Origin: Metaruminococcus_A gallistercoris
GTDB taxonomy: Bacteria; Bacillota; Clostridia; Oscillospirales; Ruminococcaceae
NCBI GenBank assembly: GCA_904394975.1
Contig: CAJFNQ010000025.1
Span: 1-64,000 of the forward strand
DNA length: 64,000 nt
Direction of reading: 5' to 3'
A model generated the notes under the pieces. That model was given only the letters and a program-made list of their open reading frames with translations, was not told where the DNA came from and did not search any database. A program made the translations under genes and the position numbers. Positions 26,099 through 35,055 of this stretch are shown piece after piece; within the stretch, counting starts at the first letter, position 1, and every line of letters starts with the position of its first letter.

Positions 26099-28030
26099 TC
26101 AGATTTCCATAATAATTGGAAGGATCATTGGCGCGCGTTTGGTCTTTTTGTAAATAAAGTTGGAAAGATCATCTTTAATGGAAGTCTTGATCACACCCCA
26201 TTCACGTACCGAATTCTGCATGCAGCTGTCAAGCACCTGATACACACGTGATTTTGCTTCATCCATAAGCTCTTCCGATTCACGTACATACACAAAACCG
26301 CGGGATACGATGTCCGGCCCCGCTACGACCTGACCGGTCAATCCATCCATGGTGACGACAACAATGATAAGGCCGTCCTGTGCCAGATGCTTGCGGTCCC
26401 TCAAAACAATCGAACCGACATCGCCCACGCCGTAACCATCTACAAAGACACGCCCGGACGGAACGGTTCCGGTGACCTTCATCTCAACACCGTCCAATTC
26501 GATTACTTGGCCGATATCCCCAATCAGGATGTTGGAAGGCGGGATTCCCACCATCTGCGCAAGCTGGCTGTGTTTCTTCAAATGTTTATATTCACCATGT
26601 ACCGGCAGGAAAAATTTCGGTTTAACCAGTGACAGCATGAGCTTCAAATCATCCTGACAAGCGTGGCCGGATACATGGACTTCATACATCTTTTCAAAAA
26701 CGACCTCCGCGCCAAGGCGCATCAGTTCGTTGATTACCCGGTTAACATGTTTTTCGTTGCCCGGGATCGGCGTTGCGGAAATGATGATAAAATCATCCGA
26801 TGAAACCGAGACTTTTCTGTGTTCGCCGCTCGCCATTCGGGAAAGCGCAGACATTGGCTCGCCCTGGCTTCCGGTGGTGATGATGATGAGCTTTTCATCC
26901 GGATAACGGTTGATGGCGTCAATGTCGATCATAATGCCGTCCGGAATCTGCAGATAACCAAGCTCAATGGCAACATTGACCACATTGACCATGCTTCGGC
27001 CGGAAACAGCGATCTTTCGGCCCAAACGCACCGCGTTGTCCACAATCTGCTGAACCCTGTGGATGTTGGAAGAAAAGGTCGCGATGATAATACGGCGATT
27101 TTCCGCCTGCTTGAACAGGCGCTCAAACGACTCGCCGACCCGCCGCTCACTCATAGTAGCGCCCGGGCGTTCCGCATTGGTGGAATCCGCAAGCAAACAA
27201 AGCACACCGCGGTTGCCGAGTTCCGCGAAACGGGCAAGGTCGATGATTTCGCCCTGAATGGGTGAAAAGTCCACTTTAAAGTCACCCGTCTGGACGATCA
27301 CACCGGCAGGAGTATAAATAGCGAACGCCACCGCATCCGGAATCGAGTGGTTTACACGGATAACCTCGACCGACATACAGCCCATCTTAATCATATCTTT
27401 CGGTTTAATCACGTTGAGGTTCGCCGAACGAAGAAGACCGTGCTCACGCAGTTTCCCCTCTACGAGCCCTAAGGTAAGGCGTGTGCCGTAGATGGGCACA
27501 TTCACCTTTTTGAGGAGGTAGGCAAGCCCGCCGATGTGGTCTTCATGCCCGTGAGTAAGAAAGATGCCGCGCAAACGGTCAACATTCTTTTCCACATAGG
27601 TAAAATCCGGGATAACAAGGTCTACGCCCAACATATCGGCGTCTGGAAAAGCAAGGCCGCAGTCAACAATGAACATATCCTGCCCGCATTCGTAACAGGT
27701 CATGTTTTTTCCGATCTCATTCAAGCCCCCAAGCGGGATAATGCGAACAGGCGTTTTACGCCGTTCTTTTGTTGCCCGACCGCTGCGCCGTTTTGTACTG
27801 GAAGAAGCGCGTGCGCCTTGAGCCTGCGCCAACTCTGCTTCTGACGATGCTTTCTTCGCGCTTTTTGCCGCCGACTTGGATGCTTTTTGTGTTTTTGTGC
27901 CGGTGGTTTTGGCCGCACTCTTCGTCCCTGTGCGGCGTCTTCCCGGCGTTTTCTTTGCTTTTACCGCAGCTTCCGGTGCCTGCGGGTCATTCTGTGCCGG
28001 TATACCGGCAAGTTCCCTTAATTCTGCCAT
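26099..28030 (-). CDS. rnj: Ribonuclease J with basic N-terminal extension
   Basis: A 643-residue metallo-beta-lactamase/beta-CASP ribonuclease for 5'-3' decay and mRNA processing. The core starts near residue 93 (TPVRIIPLGGLNEIGKNM); zinc site THGHEDHIGG near 165; HVSGHA and LPVHGEYKH near 465 and 490. The first 92 residues are an extension rich in Lys, Ala, Thr and Ser (for example KASKSAAKSAKKAS), likely disordered and nucleic-acid binding, like histone-H1-type tails. The ATG at 28030 has AGAGG 6 bases upstream. An in-frame start at 28111 would add 27 residues but lacks a binding site. Transcribed from a strong promoter 290 bases upstream. Confidence 0.93.
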   Translation of the reverse strand: MAELRELAGIPAQNDPQAPEAAVKAKKTPGRRRTGTKSAAKTTGTKTQKASKSAAKSAKKASSEAELAQAQGARASSSTKRRSGRATKERRKTPVRIIPLGGLNEIGKNMTCYECGQDMFIVDCGLAFPDADMLGVDLVIPDFTYVEKNVDRLRGIFLTHGHEDHIGGLAYLLKKVNVPIYGTRLTLGLVEGKLREHGLLRSANLNVIKPKDMIKMGCMSVEVIRVNHSIPDAVAFAIYTPAGVIVQTGDFKVDFSPIQGEIIDLARFAELGNRGVLCLLADSTNAERPGATMSERRVGESFERLFKQAENRRIIIATFSSNIHRVQQIVDNAVRLGRKIAVSGRSMVNVVNVAIELGYLQIPDGIMIDIDAINRYPDEKLIIITTGSQGEPMSALSRMASGEHRKVSVSSDDFIIISATPIPGNEKHVNRVINELMRLGAEVVFEKMYEVHVSGHACQDDLKLMLSLVKPKFFLPVHGEYKHLKKHSQLAQMVGIPPSNILIGDIGQVIELDGVEMKVTGTVPSGRVFVDGYGVGDVGSIVLRDRKHLAQDGLIIVVVTMDGLTGQVVAGPDIVSRGFVYVRESEELMDEAKSRVYQVLDSCMQNSVREWGVIKTSIKDDLSNFIYKKTKRAPMILPIIMEI

Positions 28031-28317
28031 AGAATCCTCTTTTCTTGTAATATTTGATTCATTTTTTAAAAACAGTCTTTCCGATACAGACGAAACGGCA
28101 GAAAAACACAAAAAACCAAACAGTCATAAAAACAGATAGAATACACCTGTAAAAACCAGTTTCAGAGCCGTCTCTTTTTTAAAAACCGCCAGCGGAAAAA
28201 AGTCTCCAAACAGCTTTTTACCCATGAAAGCGGCACTGCGTTTTTCATAAAAGGAATGTAATGTTGGATCAAAAAACGCGGTCATCGATCAAAACCGAAC
28301 AAACGAATACAATATTA

Positions 28318-28346
28318 AGTGTAGCTTGTTCCCCTAGAATTGTCAA
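28318..28346 (-). promoter_or_regulatory. Sigma-A promoter for rnj with long leader
   Basis: Minus strand TTGACA, 17-base spacer, TACACT. Transcription would start near 28310, leaving about 280 bases of untranslated leader before the RNase J ATG. No riboswitch class was recognised in the leader, which is T-rich with short stem-loops. Confidence 0.65.
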
Positions 28347-28481
28347 GTTAAGGCACTGATGCCGGGCAGTGCCGTTCTTTACATTATTATGGGCATCAGC
28401 CCGGGCTTTAAACGAAAAGCACTGCACACACCCGCAAAAATAAAATAATTTTAAAATATTAATGCGAATTATTTATTTTTA
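28347..28481. other. Divergent intergenic region with inverted repeat
   Basis: Between the rnj and nadB promoters. A perfect 7-bp inverted repeat (GGCACTG at 28352-28358, CAGTGCC at 28367-28373) is followed by a second GC-rich segment (GGGCATCAGCCCGGGC near 28391-28406). It may hold an operator for NAD synthesis or be a weak hairpin. No known motif was recognised. Confidence 0.3.
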
Positions 28482-28490
28482 TGATATACT
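28482..28490 (+). promoter_or_regulatory. Candidate extended -10 promoter for nadB-nadC
   Basis: TGATATACT matches an extended -10 element. No clear -35. It lies about 90 bases upstream of nadB. Confidence 0.45.
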
Positions 28491-28578
28491 GGAATAAGTT
28501 TAAACTTTTTTAAGAATAAACAAGCCGAAACAAACCCAAAGCGGCACTGCCGCGAAAAACAATCTGAAGGTGAACACA

Positions 28579-30036
28579 GTGTACAAAAATTACGACGTTA
28601 TTGTCGTCGGAACCGGTGCTGCAGGGCTTTACTGCACGCTGAACCTCAAACCGGAAACCAAAGTGCTTCTGCTTTGCAAACGCCAGCTCACGCTGAGCAA
28701 CTCCTCTCTCGCGCAGGGCGGAGTCGCAGCAGTTATTGACGAAACAGACGACAGCATCGCATCCCACTTAAACGACTCTCTCATCGCCGGCGGATTCAAA
28801 AACAACCCGGACTCTTTAAAGCTTCTGGTCAATCAGGGGCCGAATGAAGTCCGCAACCTGATGAATTATGACGTTGACTTTGACCGAGACGCACAGGGAA
28901 AAATCCATTTGACCCTGGAAGGCGGGCACTCCAAACCGCGTATTCTCCACCACCAGGACTGCACCGGGCGCGAGATCGTGGAAAAACTGCTCGCGGCGGT
29001 CCAGAAACTGCCAAACGTGACCATCATGGAAAACGCCATGGTGTGCGATCTGCAAAAAACCGCGCATGGCTTCAGCCTGGATGTTCTAAATGTTGCGGAA
29101 AACCGCCATGAATACGTTGCCTCCCATTTCTGCCTGCTCGCAACCGGAGGAATCGGGCGGGTGTACAAATACACCACCAATTCCAAAATCGCCACAGGGG
29201 ACGGTATCACTCTTGCCTACCGTCTGGGCGCGAAAATCAAAAATCTGCATCTGGTACAGTTCCACCCCACGGCGTTCGCGAATGCTCATACGCGGGAATG
29301 CTTCCTCGTTTCCGAATCGGTCCGCGGAGAAGGCGCATATCTGCTCAACTGCAACAAAGAACGGTTCATGCACCTGTATGATGAACGTTTGGAGCTCGCC
29401 CCGCGCGACGTTGTCTCCCACGCCATCATGGAAGAACAAAAACGGGTCGGAAGCGACAAGTTTTATCTTGACATTACCTATAAACCGGCCGATTTTATCC
29501 GCGGGCGGTTCCCGATGATCTACAAAAACCTGCTTGATCAGGGCTATGATATGACCAAAAACCTCATTCCGGTCTATCCCTGTCAGCATTATCTCATGGG
29601 CGGAATTGACGTGGATCTCAACGCAGAAACCACCATTGACGGCCTGTTTGCGGCGGGCGAATGCTCCCACACCGGCGTGCACGGAAACAACCGTTTGGCA
29701 AGCAACTCCCTGCTGGAAGCGCTGGTTTTCTCCCATCAGGCCGCGAACGAGATCAACCGCCGTTTGGAAGGTACTCTGCCAGAAATCATCCCGTTTGATT
29801 TTCCGGATACCACCTCCGGCGCTCCGCTGCCGAAAGGCATCCGCACTGAAGTGCGTTCCATTATGCAAAAAGCGCATTTTGTCATCTCGGATCCGGCAGA
29901 AGCCGTCCGCGGATTTGAACGCCTCAAGGAGCTTAAACACCTTCTCAACCACGGCGGTTTTGAAGTAACACCGGATTTTGTTGAGGCGCGTTCCCTCACA
30001 ACGGTAGGATACCTCATCTTGAAAGAAGTTATTTAA
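28579..30036 (+). CDS. nadB: L-aspartate oxidase (short form)
   Basis: A 485-residue FAD enzyme oxidising L-aspartate to iminoaspartate, the first step of de novo NAD synthesis. FAD-binding VVGTGAAGLYC is near residues 9-20, SLAQGGVAA near 52, the active-site region VQFHPTAF near 225 and GECSHTGVHGNNRLASNSLLEA near 355. It lacks roughly the last 50 residues of E. coli NadB (540), ending just after the helical domain begins. Start GTG at 28579 is 6-7 bases after GAAGGTG; a GTG at 28570 overlaps that site and is less likely. nadC follows by 28 bases; nadA is not adjacent. Confidence 0.92.
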   Translation: MYKNYDVIVVGTGAAGLYCTLNLKPETKVLLLCKRQLTLSNSSLAQGGVAAVIDETDDSIASHLNDSLIAGGFKNNPDSLKLLVNQGPNEVRNLMNYDVDFDRDAQGKIHLTLEGGHSKPRILHHQDCTGREIVEKLLAAVQKLPNVTIMENAMVCDLQKTAHGFSLDVLNVAENRHEYVASHFCLLATGGIGRVYKYTTNSKIATGDGITLAYRLGAKIKNLHLVQFHPTAFANAHTRECFLVSESVRGEGAYLLNCNKERFMHLYDERLELAPRDVVSHAIMEEQKRVGSDKFYLDITYKPADFIRGRFPMIYKNLLDQGYDMTKNLIPVYPCQHYLMGGIDVDLNAETTIDGLFAAGECSHTGVHGNNRLASNSLLEALVFSHQAANEINRRLEGTLPEIIPFDFPDTTSGAPLPKGIRTEVRSIMQKAHFVISDPAEAVRGFERLKELKHLLNHGGFEVTPDFVEARSLTTVGYLILKEVI

Positions 30037-30064
30037 CGAAATACAGAAAACAGGAGCAGATCAA

Positions 30065-30910
30065 ATGAAACTTCCTCAGTTTTACATTGATGACCTCATC
30101 AAGCGCGCAATCAGCGAGGACATCAACTACATTGACGTGACCACCGATTATCTGATTCCGGATGGCAGCGTTTCCACGGCGCGGCTCATCTCAAAAGACG
30201 AAGGGGTCGTTGCCGGCATTGAGATCGGTATGCGTGTATTCGAACTGCTGGACGCAGACGTGACCTTCACCATCTTTAAAAAAGACGGTGAAGCGGTTAA
30301 AAAGGGCGATGTGATCGCTGAAATGCGCGGCAGTACCGCTGCGCTGCTCAAAGGAGAGCGCACCGCACTCAACCTCATGCAGCATATGTCCGGCATCGCA
30401 ACCGAAACCCGCAAATGCGTCGACCTCATCAAAGGTACGCGGGCAACCATTGCGGAGACACGCAAAACCCTGCCCGGTTTGCGCCCGCTTCAGAAATACG
30501 CGGTCGTCGCGGGCGGCGGCGTCAACCACCGCTACAATTTGAGCGACGCGGCCATGCTTAAGGACAACCACATCGATGCCTACGGTTCACTCACCAAAGC
30601 GGTTGAAGCGCTTCGGTCCAAGGTCGGGCACATGGTGAAGATTGAGGTGGAGACCAGAACCCTGGAAGAGCTGGAAGAAGCGCTCGCGGTAAAAGCCGAT
30701 GTCATCATGCTGGACAACATGGACTGCGCTACCATGAAAAAGGCGGTGGAGATCACAGCCGGGCGCGCAAAACTGGAGGCATCCGGCAACGTCACACACG
30801 AAAACATCCGCGAGGTAGCGGAAACCGGGGTAGATATCATCTCGCTCGGCGCGCTGACCCATTCGGTCAAATGCTTTGATATTTCCATGAGGATCGACCC
30901 TGTAAAATAA
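30065..30910 (+). CDS. nadC: Quinolinate phosphoribosyltransferase (carboxylating)
   Basis: A 281-residue enzyme making nicotinate mononucleotide from quinolinate and PRPP. Signature regions: EDINYIDVTTDYLIP near residue 18, ERTALNLMQHMSGIAT near 100, AETRKTLPGLRPLQKYAV near 135, GGGVNHRYNLSDAAMLKDNH near 155-170 and IMLDNMD near 218. Normal length. It is the second gene of the nadBC unit and ends at a strong terminator. Confidence 0.95.
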   Translation: MKLPQFYIDDLIKRAISEDINYIDVTTDYLIPDGSVSTARLISKDEGVVAGIEIGMRVFELLDADVTFTIFKKDGEAVKKGDVIAEMRGSTAALLKGERTALNLMQHMSGIATETRKCVDLIKGTRATIAETRKTLPGLRPLQKYAVVAGGGVNHRYNLSDAAMLKDNHIDAYGSLTKAVEALRSKVGHMVKIEVETRTLEELEEALAVKADVIMLDNMDCATMKKAVEITAGRAKLEASGNVTHENIREVAETGVDIISLGALTHSVKCFDISMRIDPVK

Positions 30911-30920
30911 ATCGTTCCGC

Positions 30921-30951
30921 AAAAAAGACGGCTGAATCAGCCGTCTTTTTT
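30921..30951. terminator. Bidirectional terminator between nadC and the GH63-like gene
   Basis: Stem AAAAAAGACGGCT with complement AGCCGTCTTTTTT around a five-base loop; runs of A and T on both sides serve both converging genes. Confidence 0.88.
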
Positions 30952-30994
30952 GTTTTAGAAACGTTCTGTTCTATAAACCAAGCGTTTGACGATT

Positions 30995-32488
30995 TTACCG
31001 GCTGCGGACCTCAAACACATCGGCGCCACAACGGACCTCCACTGTGACCGGGATACTGCTTTCCACTGTAACCTCCGGCCGCTCTCCGGCACAGCGCTGT
31101 GCGCAGATGAGGGTGACATCCGCCTCGCCGAAAGGATAATGCTCCACGCCATGCCGTTCGGTGCGGCGGATCTGCCAGACGATCCTGTTCCGCTCATAAT
31201 CCGGACGGATGCCAAACACATACTCAAATAACACTGCGATAGGAACAAGCCCGGTCCACCCCACAAAGTTCGGGCGGGAGTGGCTGCCGCGTTCGGCCGA
31301 TTCCGGCGCGTAGTTTTCCCACAGCGTGCCCGTTTTGCAAAACACCTTGACCACCTGTTCCAGATGATTGCAGGCGATCTCATACGCGAGCTCATCTCGG
31401 CCGACCCGCTCCAGCCCGCGCAGGAGCATGTAGTTGGTCGGCGCCCAGACCGAGCCGCGCCAGTAATCCCCGCCCGGCTGATACCCCGGTGTATCCGCGG
31501 AAATGGACGGAACCCGGTGCGGGCGGTCAAACTCCTTGGGGTTTTTGAGATGCGCCAAAAACGGCGCGAGACGATCGTCCGGCACCAGATCAGCAAGCAG
31601 TGCCCAGTAGGAACCGATGGTCTTCACATGGTTGAGCTGCCCGTTTTTCCAAAGGTCAAAATAAAAACTTTCCTTCTCATCCCAAAGCTGTTCGTTGATA
31701 AACCGGGAGAGGGTCTCAGCCTCCTGCGCAAGCTCTTTGACATCCTCTTCCCGGTGGAGCAGCCGCGCCATCTTTACAAGATGTTTTGCCGAAATGACCG
31801 CCTGGATGCAGGCGTCCACCCAGACCATATGCCCGTGGGAAAACATTACATTGTAACCGGGCTGCATCCGCGGCATATTATCCATCCCGCAACCCCAGCC
31901 GGAGGAATAGTAGGTGCCGTCCCGCCAGGTGCGGTTCTCCTTCATCCACAAATGATAGGCGAGAATGGGGTCAAACACCCGTTCCAAACGGTCAAGGTCG
32001 CCCGTCTGCACAAAGTACTGCCACTCGCTCCAGGCCAGAATATTCGGGCCGGTGGAAGAAGGGTCGTACATATGAAAGCTCTCGCCCAGTTCGTCCTCGT
32101 AGATCTCCCGGCAGATGAATCCGTTCGGGTGCTGATGGGAATAAAGATTATCCAGCGACTTCTGAAAATTAAACACGTGAGCGGCATATTTCCCAAACAT
32201 GGTGATGAACGCCGTATCCCACATGAAAAAACAACCGTTAAACGCCGTGTCAATGAAATTGGACACATACCCTGCCCCCGGCTTAGGCCGGCGGAGATTG
32301 CCGAACGCAGTTTGCCAGGCGTAATCGTAACAGCGCAGCACGTCCTCATGCCCGTCCCAAACGGGTCTTGGCAGACGGCCGCAAATCTCCTGATAAACAG
32401 GAAGCGGCGCGTCTTCCGGTGTTTGATGCAGGAATGTGTTTTGTTTGACAAACGGGCATTTCCCGTAGGTCTGGTAGGTGATTCCCAT
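30995..32488 (-). CDS. Six-hairpin glycoside hydrolase, GH63/MGH1-like
   Basis: A 497-residue intracellular glycosidase with no signal peptide. An (alpha/alpha)6 barrel spans about residues 30-410: FFMWDTAFITMFGKYA, SHQHPNGFICREI, and SVWAPTNYMLLRGL with TGTLWENYAPESA resemble the trehalase/GH63/mannosylglycerate hydrolase clan. The last 90 residues look like a beta-sandwich. The sugar substrate cannot be told. AAAGGAG is 8 bases before the ATG at 32488; a start 42 bases upstream is less likely. It stands alone between two terminators, so it is probably monocistronic. Confidence 0.8.
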   Translation of the reverse strand: MGITYQTYGKCPFVKQNTFLHQTPEDAPLPVYQEICGRLPRPVWDGHEDVLRCYDYAWQTAFGNLRRPKPGAGYVSNFIDTAFNGCFFMWDTAFITMFGKYAAHVFNFQKSLDNLYSHQHPNGFICREIYEDELGESFHMYDPSSTGPNILAWSEWQYFVQTGDLDRLERVFDPILAYHLWMKENRTWRDGTYYSSGWGCGMDNMPRMQPGYNVMFSHGHMVWVDACIQAVISAKHLVKMARLLHREEDVKELAQEAETLSRFINEQLWDEKESFYFDLWKNGQLNHVKTIGSYWALLADLVPDDRLAPFLAHLKNPKEFDRPHRVPSISADTPGYQPGGDYWRGSVWAPTNYMLLRGLERVGRDELAYEIACNHLEQVVKVFCKTGTLWENYAPESAERGSHSRPNFVGWTGLVPIAVLFEYVFGIRPDYERNRIVWQIRRTERHGVEHYPFGEADVTLICAQRCAGERPEVTVESSIPVTVEVRCGADVFEVRSR

Positions 32489-32582
32489 AAAACCGCTCCT
32501 TTCTGTTTGTCTGATTATAACACGGCTCACAATTTAGAGGCAAGCGAAATCGGCCGCAAACAGCCGTGTCCACACTAAAAAA

Positions 32583-32614
32583 ACAAGCCCGCTGGGAATG
32601 CTTCCGGCGGGCTT
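32583..32614 (-). terminator. Rho-independent terminator after pyrE
   Basis: On the minus strand, arms CAAGCCCGC and GCGGGCTTG are followed by seven T residues. It lies 14 bases after the pyrE stop. Confidence 0.85.
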
Positions 32615-32627
32615 GCGGCATGTTCGT

Positions 32628-33302
32628 TTATTTCGCGCCGTACTGCGCGTAATACGCGTCGATCGCGGCTTTGATGGTATCATCAATGACAACACGGCCT
32701 TTGCAGGTACGGTTGTAAAGGTGTTCGGTCACCTCCGCCATGTTGACGATCGCGGCGGTGTCGAATCCGTACAGGTCTTTGATCTCATCCAGCGCGCATT
32801 TATCCCCTTTACCGCGCTCCATCCGGTTGAGCGAGACGATCAACCCTTTGATGGTCACATCCCCCTGTGCCTTGATGATGGGGAAGGTCTCTTCAATGGA
32901 TTTTCCGGAGGTAGTCACATCCTCAATAATGACCACACGGTCGCCGTCTTTGATGGGGCTTCCCAGCAGGATGCCCGCGTCGCCGTGGTCTTTTGCTTCC
33001 TTGCGGTTGGAGCAGTAACGCACATCCTTGCCATACAGCTCGCTGATGGCCATGGTCGTGGCGACCGCAAGCGGTATGCCTTTGTACGCGGGCCCGAACA
33101 GCACGTCAAAATCCAGCCCGAAATTGTCATGGATGGCCTTTGCGTAATATTCGCCCAGTTTTCTTAACTGGGTGCCGGTCACATACAGCCCCGCGTTCAT
33201 GAAAAACGGGGATTTGCGCCCGCTTTTGAGGGTGAAATCGCCAAAACGAAGAACGTCGCTTTCTACCATAAACTCAATAAATTCCTGTTTGTATCCTTCC
33301 AT
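32628..33302 (-). CDS. pyrE: Orotate phosphoribosyltransferase
   Basis: A 224-residue pyrimidine-synthesis enzyme that joins orotate to PRPP. The PRPP motif RVVIIEDVTTSGKSIEE is near residue 120, FGDFTLKSGRKSPFFMNAG near 20-37, and FGPAYKGIPLAV near 73. The ATG at 33302 lies 8 bases after AAGGAG; an ATG 6 bases earlier is too close to the site. No other pyr gene is in the window, so pyrE is separated from the rest of the pathway. Confidence 0.94.
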   Translation of the reverse strand: MEGYKQEFIEFMVESDVLRFGDFTLKSGRKSPFFMNAGLYVTGTQLRKLGEYYAKAIHDNFGLDFDVLFGPAYKGIPLAVATTMAISELYGKDVRYCSNRKEAKDHGDAGILLGSPIKDGDRVVIIEDVTTSGKSIEETFPIIKAQGDVTIKGLIVSLNRMERGKGDKCALDEIKDLYGFDTAAIVNMAEVTEHLYNRTCKGRVVIDDTIKAAIDAYYAQYGAK

Positions 33303-33347
33303 GTTCATACTCCTTTATTTATGCGGCCAAAGCCGCTTTTTTCCTGT

Positions 33348-34427
33348 TCAGCGCCCGTACCAGACGGTATAGCAGGCTTCGCCGCCGTTTAAAAAGACTT
33401 CCAGCGTGCGGCTGTCACGCAGAATATCCACCCGCGGGCGGATCATCCCTTCGGGAAGCGGCAGAAGGTACTGCCCCACCGTGACGCTGGTTTTGCGCAC
33501 CTCGACCATCGGGTCGCTCCCAGAAAGCAGGTGTGCCGCTTCTTTGACCGGGAACAGGCAGGGTTTCCCGTCTTTGATGGTAAACTCCCGCGGGATGGTA
33601 AGCGCACCCGCGCGGTCGTCCTCCGGGTCCGGCCTGCGTTTCCAGTCATACAGCCAGCCGATCACAACCCGCCTGCCGTCCGGCGCCTCAAAACTCTGTG
33701 GCGCGTAAAACTGAGGGCCAGCCTCCGGTGTATAAATCCCGCGCGGAGTAAATTTCGTTCCGTCAAACCCGCCAATCGCGAAAACCGTGCTGTAACAGGC
33801 ACGGTCCATCCGGGAAAAGAAGAGGACATACTCATCGCCGAAGCGGAAAAAGTCCGGGCATTCAATGACCGGGCCGTAGTCCGCGCCTTCAAACAGAACG
33901 CCCTGATAATCCCAGTGAAGCAGATCGCTCGACGTATAGTGAACCACCTTCCCGATACCGTCCTTCCCGGTTCCGCATACCATGTGGTAGCATCCGTCAA
34001 AGAACGAGACTTTCGGGTCACGGAAATCCCGGCTTCCCTCCTCCGGCGGAACGGGGATGACCGGATTGCCGCTGTACTTTTCAAAACGAATGCCGTCTTC
34101 ACTGACCGCTACCGCCTGCGTCTCGCCGAAGGACGCATCCCCCGTGTAAAACAGATACAGCAGACCGTCTTTCACCACGGCGCTTCCGGAAAAACATCCG
34201 CCTGCGTTTTCGTAGGGCATATCCGGCGAAAGCGCGATGGGAAGATGTTCCCAGTGGACAAAATCATCCGTCACCGCGTGCCCCCAGTACATGGTCCCAT
34301 GCACCGGCGCGTCCGGATAATGCTGGTAAAACACATGGTATTTCCCTTTAAAAAAGCACAGCCCGTTTGGGTCGTTCATCCAGCCGCGCGGCGGTTCCAG
34401 ATGATACAAAAGCCGTTGTGGTTTCAA
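33348..34427 (-). CDS. GH32 beta-fructosidase (sucrose-6-phosphate hydrolase type), short form
   Basis: A 359-residue glycosidase. WMNDPNG near residue 17 holds the nucleophile aspartate, FRDPK near 130 the transition-state stabiliser, and ECPDFF near 185 the acid/base glutamate, so the five-bladed propeller is complete. The C-terminal beta-sandwich is cut to about 60 residues; typical members reach 450-500. The start is TTG at 34427 with GAGGTG about 8 bases upstream; longer in-frame starts lie inside the phosphoesterase gene. No signal peptide and no sugar transporter nearby. Substrate is probably a short fructoside. Confidence 0.85.
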   Translation of the reverse strand: MKPQRLLYHLEPPRGWMNDPNGLCFFKGKYHVFYQHYPDAPVHGTMYWGHAVTDDFVHWEHLPIALSPDMPYENAGGCFSGSAVVKDGLLYLFYTGDASFGETQAVAVSEDGIRFEKYSGNPVIPVPPEEGSRDFRDPKVSFFDGCYHMVCGTGKDGIGKVVHYTSSDLLHWDYQGVLFEGADYGPVIECPDFFRFGDEYVLFFSRMDRACYSTVFAIGGFDGTKFTPRGIYTPEAGPQFYAPQSFEAPDGRRVVIGWLYDWKRRPDPEDDRAGALTIPREFTIKDGKPCLFPVKEAAHLLSGSDPMVEVRKTSVTVGQYLLPLPEGMIRPRVDILRDSRTLEVFLNGGEACYTVWYGR

Positions 34428-34467
34428 GAAAAGGCACCTCACTTTAAAGCGGCGGCAAAAACGCCTG

Positions 34468-34965
34468 TCAGCGCATTCCACCCGGTTTCCAGACCACATT
34501 GTTGCATACAACGCCAGCGTCTGTAATATCAATCATACCATAACCCGGTTTGGAGTCCCGCGGGCAGCATGGGCTTCCCGGATTCATCAGGTAAAGTCCG
34601 TCCTCATAATAGCGGCAGGCCTGATGGGTATGCCCGAACACCGCGATATCACACCCGGCGTCACGCGCGGCTTTCATCAAATCATCAAACCCGTATTTGA
34701 CCCGGTACAGATGACCGTGGGTATAAAAAATCCTGTGCCCATTCTCGCAGCTGAGTGTTCCGGCGCTTTTTTCGTCACTGCCCAGGTCACAGTTGCCGCG
34801 GGAATACAGCATCTGTTTGTCCGGGTAAAGATCGCGCAGGTCTTCCCATTCACGAAACCCATCACCCAGATGGATGAAGCAATCGGCGTCACGCAGATGA
34901 CGCTTGACGATCTTGTGCGCTGTGAAAAAATCCCCATGGGTATCAGAAAGCAGGATAATCCTCAT
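34468..34965 (-). CDS. YfcE/MJ0936-type metallophosphoesterase
   Basis: A 165-residue calcineurin-like phosphoesterase. Metal ligands are visible in LLSDTHGD (residues 5-12), HLGDGFREW, SRGNCD and FGHTHQACRY near 110. Length and motifs match the YfcE family of small phosphodiesterases with broad substrate range. AAGGAGG lies 7 bases before the ATG at 34965. It precedes the GH32 gene by 40 bases and is probably cotranscribed with it, though no functional link is evident. Confidence 0.88.
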   Translation of the reverse strand: MRIILLSDTHGDFFTAHKIVKRHLRDADCFIHLGDGFREWEDLRDLYPDKQMLYSRGNCDLGSDEKSAGTLSCENGHRIFYTHGHLYRVKYGFDDLMKAARDAGCDIAVFGHTHQACRYYEDGLYLMNPGSPCCPRDSKPGYGMIDITDAGVVCNNVVWKPGGMR

Positions 34966-34999
34966 AAACAGCCCTCCTTTGAGGGAATCATTCACCAAT

Positions 35000-35028
35000 A
35001 TTGTAGCATAGAAATAGAATATAGGGAA
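35000..35028 (-). promoter_or_regulatory. Weak candidate promoter for the phosphoesterase gene
   Basis: Minus strand TACAAT with a poor -35 (TTCCCT) at 17 bases. Confidence 0.3.
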
Positions 35029-35055
35029 TAGCTTTATAAAGTGAGGAGATCTTTT

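Noticed and set aside
31280..32578. Plus-strand open frame (432 codons) opposite the GH63-like gene
   Set aside because: The minus-strand frame has glycosidase motifs and a strong binding site; the plus-strand frame has neither.
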